This document shows positions 58,221 to 64,000 of a stretch of 64,000 bases of DNA, piece after piece. The DNA is from Shewanella psychrotolerans (GTDB taxonomy: Bacteria > Pseudomonadota > Gammaproteobacteria > Enterobacterales > Shewanellaceae), in assembly GCF_019457595.1 (NCBI RefSeq), contig NZ_CP080419.1, positions 2,976,001 to 3,040,000 of the forward strand, written 5' to 3'. Both the position numbers and the translations under genes were made by a program. The notes under the pieces were generated by a model. The model saw only the letters and a program-made list of their open reading frames with translations, was not told the origin of the DNA and did no database searches. Every line of letters begins with the position of its first letter. Positions within the stretch are counted from its first letter, which is position 1.

Positions 58221-59066
58221 CTATTGATAAGTGCATCCATTGTGTCTTAACCAACCACCTTGATGATGTCCTTTGGGATCATGATGAGTCCAGTGCACAA
58301 CACCACCGCGGCTGTTCCACTCATATTGACCCGAAAAGCTAACATTATCACCAACATTAAGGCTGTCGATACGCGGCGCTAAGTCGATATTATGGGCCAC
58401 CAGCAATGTCTGACCTGTCGATAACCGCAGAATAAACTTCTGGTGACGACTGCCCTCATTATCATCGGCTAATAATTTTGTCACCCGACCTTGGCTCTGA
58501 ACCATCACGCCGCTTTGTTGCAACTCAAATGCACTGGCTATCACGCTGTCAGCGTTAACCTTGCCATCAATGTTAGCGGTATCGGCTAGGGTAGAGCCTG
58601 CCTCGATGGTAGTCTCATCTGGCGTAAACCAAAAACGTTGATATAGTTCGCTGCCTAGCGCCAGCAGCAATATCATCACTAGGATACGCAGCACAATGCC
58701 AATTAATGGGGATTGCGATGAATGCTTTCGTTTGCTTTTATGCTTAGTTGTTCGCTGAACACTTTGCTTAGAATGAGCGTCAGACGAAGGGAAAGCCTTA
58801 GCCGTTGAGTTCGAATCGACAAAATGAGGCGCTACACCATCTATGCGCGCATTGATTGCTGCGCGTTTACCATTTGGTTGCGCTTCTATTTGAAAATAAA
58901 CCATATCGCCAACGACAGGACGCCTACTCATATGACGTAGCGTTTTAGCATGAATAAACAGCTCATCAGGTTCGGACTGACTATCACTGGGTTCGACCTT
59001 AATAAAGCCATAGCCTTTATCATCTTTCCAGCGTACTAATGTCCCTTTTCTTATCGAAGCCGTCAT
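58221..59066 (-). CDS. Cold-shock-domain protein fused to membrane helix and DUF3465
   Basis: A 281-residue fusion. The cold-shock domain (about 5-78) keeps the RNA-binding motifs DDKGYGFIKV (RNP1) and ELFIHAKTL (RNP2). A Lys/Arg/Ser/His-rich linker, one membrane helix (about 122-142) and a DUF3465 domain (about 200-281: LLVAHNIDLAPRIDSL, VSFSGQYEWNSRGGVVHWTHHDP) follow. With positive linker inside, the DUF3465 part should face the periplasm and the cold-shock part the cytoplasm. This could tie RNA binding to the membrane. GTG/ATG start is well placed. Confidence 0.83.
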   Translation of the reverse strand: MTASIRKGTLVRWKDDKGYGFIKVEPSDSQSEPDELFIHAKTLRHMSRRPVVGDMVYFQIEAQPNGKRAAINARIDGVAPHFVDSNSTAKAFPSSDAHSKQSVQRTTKHKSKRKHSSQSPLIGIVLRILVMILLLALGSELYQRFWFTPDETTIEAGSTLADTANIDGKVNADSVIASAFELQQSGVMVQSQGRVTKLLADDNEGSRHQKFILRLSTGQTLLVAHNIDLAPRIDSLNVGDNVSFSGQYEWNSRGGVVHWTHHDPKGHHQGGWLRHNGCTYQ

Positions 59067-59163
59067 CGATTATCCAGTAGCTAATTAGTTTCCCTAAACA
59101 TCACAATATCATATCGATTTCCTATCTGTTATCACTAAAGAGATGAAGCCTTATCAACCTAAA

Positions 59164-59187
59164 AAACATTTAGACATCTAGATGGCC
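59164..59187. promoter_or_regulatory. Tandem MetJ boxes upstream of the sulfhydrylase gene
   Basis: Three consecutive 8-mers, AAACATTT, AGACATCT and AGATGGCC, match the met box AGACGTCT at 5, 7 and 5 of 8 positions. They end 47 bases before the start codon. MetJ repression with S-adenosylmethionine is the expected control. Confidence 0.55.
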
Positions 59188-59234
59188 GAGTGATATGTTC
59201 GATACTTACTCAAAGGAATAGGAATGGATAAACG

Positions 59235-60524
59235 ATGAAACTTGAATCACTAGCACTGCATCACGGGTACGAATCTGAAGCAACCACCAAAGCCGCTGCG
59301 GTACCTATTTATCAGACGACCTCTTATACCTTTGATGACACTCAACATGGTGCCGATCTTTTCGATCTTAAAGTGGCGGGAAATATCTACACCCGCATAA
59401 TGAACCCGACCACCAATGTCTTAGAGCAGCGTCTCGCCGCCATCGAAGGCGGTATTGGTGCATTAGCAGTTGCATCAGGCATGGCAGCCATCACCTACGC
59501 CATTCAAGCCTTAACACAAGTGGGCGACAATATCGTCAGTACGAGCCAGCTCTACGGTGGCACCTACAATCTATTTGCACACACTCTGCCACGTCAAGGC
59601 GTTGAAGTACGCATGGCGGCGTTCGATGATTTTGCGGGTTTAGAAGCACTGATCGATGATAATACCAAGGCGCTGTTTTGCGAGTCTATTGGTAATCCTG
59701 CCGGGAACATCGTCGATATCGAACGTTTAGCCGAAATAGCCCATAAATATGGCGTGCCATTGATGGTCGATAATACGGTGGCAACGCCAGTATTGTGTCG
59801 TCCATTTGAGCATGGGGCCGACATCGTGATTCATTCGTTAACCAAGTATATTGGCGGTCATGGCACTACCATTGGCGGCGCAATTATAGACTCAGGAAAA
59901 TTTGACTGGGCAGCTCAGCCTAAGCGTTTTGCACTGCTAAATGAACCCGATCCATCCTATCATGGTGTTGTTTACACTGAGGCCTTCGGACCAGCCGCCT
60001 TCATCGGACGTTGCCGCGTGGTTCCACTTAGAAATACTGGGGCGGCGCTGTCACCTCAAAGCGCATTTTTATTACTCCAAGGGCTAGAAACCTTAGCCTT
60101 AAGAATGGAGCGCCACTGTAGCAATGCATTAGCGCTGGCGACATACCTAGAACAACACCCTAAAGTGAGCTGGGTTAATTATGGGGCCCTTGAAAACAGC
60201 CCATATAAAGAAAATTGCAACAAAATTACTGATGGTAAAGCCTCTGGCATTATTAGTTTTGGCATTAAAGCCAACTCTCCCGATGAAGCTAAATCTGCTG
60301 GAGGGCGCTTTATCGATGCACTGCAAATGATCTTACGTCTGGTCAATATTGGCGATGCTAAATCGCTGGCTTGCCATCCTGCGACAACCACCCATAGACA
60401 ACTCGATGCCCGAGAGCTCGCCAACGCAGGTGTATCAGAAGATTTAATCCGTATCTCGGTTGGGATTGAACATATCGACGACATCATCAAAGATGTGGCT
60501 CAAGCATTAGATAAAGCGATATAA
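59235..60524 (+). CDS. metY: O-acetylhomoserine aminocarboxypropyltransferase (sulfhydrylase)
   Basis: A 429-residue PLP enzyme of the Cys/Met metabolism family. The PLP Lys204 is in VIHSLTKYIGGHG. Other hallmarks are YTRIMNPTTNVLEQRLAAIEG, SQLYGGTYNLF and MVDNTVATPVLCRPFEHGAD. It forms homocysteine from O-acetylhomoserine and sulfide. Length (about 430) separates it from shorter cystathionine gamma-synthases. Met boxes lie upstream, and a strong terminator follows. Single-gene unit. Confidence 0.92.
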   Translation: MKLESLALHHGYESEATTKAAAVPIYQTTSYTFDDTQHGADLFDLKVAGNIYTRIMNPTTNVLEQRLAAIEGGIGALAVASGMAAITYAIQALTQVGDNIVSTSQLYGGTYNLFAHTLPRQGVEVRMAAFDDFAGLEALIDDNTKALFCESIGNPAGNIVDIERLAEIAHKYGVPLMVDNTVATPVLCRPFEHGADIVIHSLTKYIGGHGTTIGGAIIDSGKFDWAAQPKRFALLNEPDPSYHGVVYTEAFGPAAFIGRCRVVPLRNTGAALSPQSAFLLLQGLETLALRMERHCSNALALATYLEQHPKVSWVNYGALENSPYKENCNKITDGKASGIISFGIKANSPDEAKSAGGRFIDALQMILRLVNIGDAKSLACHPATTTHRQLDARELANAGVSEDLIRISVGIEHIDDIIKDVAQALDKAI

Positions 60525-60551
60525 CGCGATCAAAGTCGGTAATATTGCTTC

Positions 60552-60588
60552 AATACGCCAAGTATTCATTATTACTTGGCGTATTTTT
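60552..60588 (+). terminator. Terminator of the sulfhydrylase gene
   Basis: AATACGCCAAGT/ACTTGGCGTATT around a 10-base loop, with T5. Confidence 0.85.
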
Positions 60589-60599
60589 GCTTTAAGTTA

Positions 60600-60678
60600 A
60601 TACCCATCAGTATAAGAAAATGATCGCCTTTAATGCTAAATCATCGCTGAGCGATCACACCGTTACACTAATGGGTAT
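60600..60678. repeat. MITE-like element with ATACCCAT ends
   Basis: ATACCCAT (60600-60607) is inverted at 60671-60678, with nested GATCGC (60622-60627) and GCGATC (60651-60656). A 79-bp non-coding fold between two genes. The same end-inverted style as the 19142-19213 element, but a different family. Confidence 0.5.
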
Positions 60679-60841
60679 CACTTCATCTATCGTTTGATAA
60701 ACGCCTATTTAAAATTTGCAGTCAAAATATGTTAAGGGTCTATACTTATTGTCAGGATGAACAAAGTAAGCTCTACCTTGATTATGCTAAGTTCAGGCTA
60801 CTGAACGTCCTTGTTGATAATTGCGTGCCAAAGGAGCGGCC

Positions 60842-61954
60842 ATGAATCACAAACCTTTAGACATAGGCCAACATTCGTCAGCGATGAATAAGTTAGTTTA
60901 TCTCCATTTATGCACTCAAGAAAAAATCCCTGAAATTTCACGCATTGCCGTAGCCCTTTATGATCATGATACCGATAAGGTCAAAACCTTTATCTACAGC
61001 GGTAAACCCTCTCCATTAAATCACTATGAGGCAAAACTGTGCGACTGTTATTCACTTAACGAAATAGCAACCTCCAATAATGCAAGAATAGAGCAAGATT
61101 TACGAGTTTTCTGTAATAGTAAACACCGACATGCACAATTAATATATGAAGCAGGTTACCGCAGCAGTTATACGATTCCGGTGATCTATAGTGGTGAAAT
61201 GTTAGGCTTTATCTTCTTCAATGCCGATATTGAAGATGTCTTCGACCAGCGCTGTATTGAATACCTAGATCTTATTGGTAACCTGCTGGCATTGATCTTA
61301 ATCAACGAGCTTTCAGAGATAAAGACCTTAGCCTCAACCATGCAAACCGCAATAGATGTGACGCATTTCCGCGATCCAGAAACTGCCGAGCATTTATCAA
61401 GAATGTCGCATTATTCACGGCTTATTATATTAAAAGTTGCTGACATACATCAGCTCAATGATCATTTTGCCGAACACGTGTTTCTGTTTGCACCGCTGCA
61501 TGATATCGGCAAAATAACAGTGCCAGATAGCATTCTATTTAAACCCGGTCCGCTGACAACACAAGAGCGCCAAGAGATGCAAAAACACTGTCAATCAGGC
61601 TTAGACCTCATCGACAAGTTACTCAATAATTATCATCTCAATAACTTAGACCACACCCAAATACTGCGCAACATAGTGATGTATCACCATGAAACCTTAG
61701 ATGGGCAAGGTTACCCAAGTGGTTTAATGGGTAACGATATTCCAATTGAAGCAAGGGTCGTTGCAGTAGCGGACATATTTGATGCACTGACTAGCGTTAG
61801 GCCCTATAAAAAGGCATGGAGTAATCAAGAAGCTTATGCGGAACTTGAAAAATTAGCAGGAACAAAGCTTGATAGAGATTGTGTCAATGCACTCATTAAC
61901 GCCCATGATGAAGTGATGACGATACAAGCGACCTTCTCACAAACACAACTTTAA
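60842..61954 (+). CDS. GAF-HD-GYP c-di-GMP phosphodiesterase
   Basis: A 370-residue protein. An N-terminal GAF-like domain (about 18-155: TIPVIYSGEMLGFIFFN) precedes an HD-GYP domain. The HD pair is in PLHDIGKITVPDSIL (His220, Asp221), then MYHHETLDGQGYPSGL, with the GYP triad at 290-292 and VVAVADIFDALTSVRPYK. All expected metal ligands are present. AAAGGAG precedes the ATG at 60842; a longer frame starting seven codons upstream is rejected. It adds a second phosphodiesterase within 9 kb of the EAL protein, in a separate unit. Confidence 0.92.
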   Translation: MNHKPLDIGQHSSAMNKLVYLHLCTQEKIPEISRIAVALYDHDTDKVKTFIYSGKPSPLNHYEAKLCDCYSLNEIATSNNARIEQDLRVFCNSKHRHAQLIYEAGYRSSYTIPVIYSGEMLGFIFFNADIEDVFDQRCIEYLDLIGNLLALILINELSEIKTLASTMQTAIDVTHFRDPETAEHLSRMSHYSRLIILKVADIHQLNDHFAEHVFLFAPLHDIGKITVPDSILFKPGPLTTQERQEMQKHCQSGLDLIDKLLNNYHLNNLDHTQILRNIVMYHHETLDGQGYPSGLMGNDIPIEARVVAVADIFDALTSVRPYKKAWSNQEAYAELEKLAGTKLDRDCVNALINAHDEVMTIQATFSQTQL

Positions 61955-61990
61955 CAAAAAGCGGCCAATGCATAATACATGGCCGCTAAT
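61955..61990 (-). terminator. Terminator-like hairpin for a minus-strand transcript
   Basis: AGCGGCCA/TGGCCGCT with a 12-base loop; on the minus strand TTTTTGTT follows. No intact minus-strand gene ends here, but a remnant reading frame does, at 61996. Confidence 0.6.
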
Positions 61991-61995
61991 ACAAT

Positions 61996-62175
61996 CTAGC
62001 TTAATCTAAACTCATTTAAAAACGGCCAATAACGCCAAGATTCATATTCACACCATTCAGCGTTTGTTAGATAGTTGATACTAGGCTCATGGTGAAAAGC
62101 ATGATCTTGCGCTGCAATAGCGCTCATGTTGCTAAGATTTAGAAGAATGACAAAAGAGAAGTCAAATAAATAGCT
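61996..62175 (-). pseudogene. Remnant of a small exported protein
   Basis: From an ATG at 62127 the frame gives MSAIAAQDHAFHHEP... to ...WPFLNEFRLS, 43 residues. The same frame continues upstream with FSFVILLNLSN, which with SAIAA looks like the end of a signal peptide, but no start codon exists before a stop. The transcript would end in the hairpin at 61955-61990. This suggests a small secreted protein that lost its start, or an unusual start codon. No family recognised. Confidence 0.35.
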
Positions 62176-62226
62176 AAATCAATCCGTCGAATAATGATAT
62201 TTAAGTCGGTTTAATACCTTGCTCCC

Positions 62227-62325
62227 CTAACGAGGCCTGATTAATAGAAGCGCTGTTACAAATACAATCAATAACGAATCAAATGCCGCGACCCCGCTCA
62301 AAAACCAACACGACAACAAAAACAC
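62227..62325 (-). CDS. Possible 32-residue single-helix membrane peptide
   Basis: A GTG-started frame begins MFLLSCWFLSGVAAFDSL and ends LLLIRPR, largely hydrophobic. GGAG precedes the GTG by ten bases. It follows the DUF599 gene by 50 bases on the same strand. Could be a small membrane protein or chance; confidence is low. Confidence 0.22.
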   Translation of the reverse strand: MFLLSCWFLSGVAAFDSLLIVFVTALLLIRPR

Positions 62326-62375
62326 AGCGGTAGCGCTCCAGCTGAAACAACTTTCTAATCAACGATCAACTCAAA

Positions 62376-63128
62376 TTATCCTTGGTGTTGTACTTGTTTT
62401 GACTTGAGTTTGTTATCAGTAAGCTGTTTTTGCGCGTTTAAAATTTGCATTCCAGCGGTAATGGCGAGTACCGCCTTAGACTTAAACTCGCGGCAATAAA
62501 GGGTATAGACCACCACCAGACTCGCAATAATAAACAGCAGTGGATGAAAAAACCAACTTAGTACTGCCATGGCAAAATAGTAAGACCGCAATCCATAGTT
62601 ATAAGAATGTGCAGCCTGATCTTGTACTATCGCCATCTGACTAGCGTACTCCATCAGCGCTGTATTCGTGCCGCTCTTATCTATAGGTGTCGCCCCAATC
62701 ATGACATTCAAAAATCCATATTGACGCATCGACCAGGTAAACTGGAAAAAAGCCATTACAAAAATAAAGGTCAATAGACCTAACTTAAGTTGAATAAGCA
62801 GGTGTATCGGTGGCGCTGTCAGCGGAATAGAAGCAATCACACTTTCTAGTCGCTCAACCTGTGCAAAAAGCGTTAATACACCAGCGAGAACCAGCATTGT
62901 TGTAGATGCAAAAAAGGTTATATTTCTTTCTAAATTAGCAAGTAGTGCCGCCTCACCAACCCTGACCTCTCGGCCAATAAGTTGATGCATCCAATGAATT
63001 CGGTGCTGGTGTAAACATTTAGCGATACAGTTAGTCGTTTTAGCTTTCTTGCGCGCAAAGCGAGCATAACCAATCCAGCAAGTAAAAAAACAGATCACAG
63101 CAATAATATCGAGCAACGAATAACTCAT
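62376..63128 (-). CDS. DUF599 membrane protein
   Basis: A 250-residue inner-membrane protein with four or five predicted helices (starting LLDIIAVICFFTCWIGYAR). The block AAHSYNYGLRSYYFAMAVLSWF is the DUF599 hallmark. The ATG at 63128 has AAGGTG about twelve bases upstream; the longer frame to 63230 lacks a ribosome site and a family match. Function unknown. Divergent from the S41-peptidase lipoprotein. Confidence 0.8.
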   Translation of the reverse strand: MSYSLLDIIAVICFFTCWIGYARFARKKAKTTNCIAKCLHQHRIHWMHQLIGREVRVGEAALLANLERNITFFASTTMLVLAGVLTLFAQVERLESVIASIPLTAPPIHLLIQLKLGLLTFIFVMAFFQFTWSMRQYGFLNVMIGATPIDKSGTNTALMEYASQMAIVQDQAAHSYNYGLRSYYFAMAVLSWFFHPLLFIIASLVVVYTLYCREFKSKAVLAITAGMQILNAQKQLTDNKLKSKQVQHQG

Positions 63129-63386
63129 GGTCGGATAACACCTTAAATAACGCCTTAAGTGGCTGGGAATAAAACTATATTTAATATAAATGGAATTGGA
63201 TGATACGCAATCAATATCATAATGATTCAACTTAATGATTTTTATCAGCCTGAAAGCAATTCTTCACTGACAAAGTGAAATCATCTGTTATAGAATCAAC
63301 TTAACAAAAGCGACACCAATATTCACACACAAGAAACAACCTATCAACAATTGAACCATTAAGAGTCGAATAGTAAAGGATTATTT

Positions 63387-64000
63387 ATGCAGTTACTCAC
63401 TAAAACCCTATTAAGCAGCTTTATGCTATCAAGCCTAATATTAACAGGATGTAGCGGTGGCGGCAGCGATACTGGTAGTAGCTCAAATAATAACGGCTCT
63501 ATTGGCACAGGCAGCACCTTAAAATGGGTTGAAGGTGAGTTTCCCCCTTATCAGCAATTAGCCAATCAATGTGCGGTCAACAATTCAAGTTATGGATTAA
63601 ATGAAAAACTCTGGTTGCGCTCTTGGAGTAACGACACCTATTTATGGTACAACGAAATTATCGATAGAGATCCAGCACCTTACGGTGTCATTGAATACTT
63701 CCAATTATTAAAAACCACCGAACTATCTGCATCGGGTAAAGAGAAAGATAAATTTCACTTCTCTATGCCAACCAGCGAATGGGAGCAACTCAACCAATCT
63801 GGAGCCTCGGTGGGATACGGTTTAAACCTCTATCTGCAACAAGCCAGCGCAGATGTTGATAGGAAAGTGACCGTAACCTATACCGAACCTGGGACTCCTG
63901 CGACCAATGCTAATATCGCTCGGGGCGCCGTTATCGTGAGCATTAATGGCGTCAGTGTAAAAGACGCCAACGATACGGCTTCAATCAACACCCTCAATCA
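63387..64000 (+). CDS. S41-family peptidase lipoprotein, cut by the window edge
   Basis: The first 204 residues are present and the gene runs off the right end. Lipoprotein signal MQLLTKTLLSSFMLSSLILT with lipobox LTGC, then a Gly/Ser/Asn linker (GGGSDTGSSSNNNGSIG), the N-terminal S41 segment LRSWSNDTYLWYNEIIDRDP and the start of a PDZ domain (ARGAVIVSINGVSV). The Ser-Lys catalytic dyad would lie beyond the window. AAAGGA precedes the ATG at 63387. Periplasmic, outer-membrane-anchored C-terminal-processing-type protease is likely. Confidence 0.78.
   Translation, partial: MQLLTKTLLSSFMLSSLILTGCSGGGSDTGSSSNNNGSIGTGSTLKWVEGEFPPYQQLANQCAVNNSSYGLNEKLWLRSWSNDTYLWYNEIIDRDPAPYGVIEYFQLLKTTELSASGKEKDKFHFSMPTSEWEQLNQSGASVGYGLNLYLQQASADVDRKVTVTYTEPGTPATNANIARGAVIVSINGVSVKDANDTASINTLN

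Overview
The window looks like a chromosomal segment of a marine gammaproteobacterium, most probably Shewanella. That placement is an inference from gene content and order: purL-mltF-tadA-guaA-guaB-xseA, cydABX, a six-subunit Na+-translocating NADH:quinone reductase, a flagellin-glycosylation locus, and many c-di-GMP proteins. No rRNA, tRNA, CRISPR array, transposase or prophage was recognised.

Layout. 0-8 kb: end of a nonulosonic acid (sialic-acid-like sugar) cluster, with a methylase, glycosyltransferase, NeuB-type synthase, RmlD-like reductase, CMP-sugar synthetase and PseB-type dehydratase, divergent from a Maf/DUF115 flagellin glycosyltransferase. 8-19 kb: small conserved proteins, a TetR-controlled RND efflux pump with two palindromic operators, a chemoreceptor and a porin. 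19-23 kb: cydABX (bd oxidase, including the 39-residue CydX) with an FNR-type box, then a stand-alone transcription unit made of a structured leader, a 25-codon ORF and a terminator. 23-34.6 kb: purine and housekeeping block (purL, mltF, tadA, guaA, guaB, xseA). 34.6-38.6 kb: accessory region with a duplicated 0.3-kb repeat, long inverted repeats and three cassette-like genes separated by integron attC-like sites, with no integrase in the window. 38.6-42.5 kb: VOC protein, DUF3300 protein, rRNA pseudouridine synthase, ABM monooxygenase-like protein, truncated haemoglobin. 42.6-48.7 kb: nqrABCDEF with a CRP-like site upstream.

48.8-58 kb: a visibly AT-rich signalling island. It holds a hybrid histidine kinase, a free Hpt protein, a REC-EAL phosphodiesterase, a REC-LuxR regulator, a membrane GGDEF cyclase, a VieB-like REC-TPR protein, a second LuxR regulator whose receiver has lost its phosphorylation residues, and a LysR regulator. 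It resembles an unbundled VieSAB phosphorelay of Vibrio cholerae with a cyclase added, and is the most interesting protein-level system here. 58-64 kb: cold-shock-domain/DUF3465 membrane fusion, MetJ-box-preceded O-acetylhomoserine sulfhydrylase, GAF/HD-GYP protein, DUF599 membrane protein, and the start of an S41-peptidase lipoprotein cut by the window edge.

Starts were moved inward from the longest reading frame wherever a Shine-Dalgarno sequence or family length favoured it; each case is explained in its entry. All functions are inferred from recognisable motifs and remembered family features; no database search was run.
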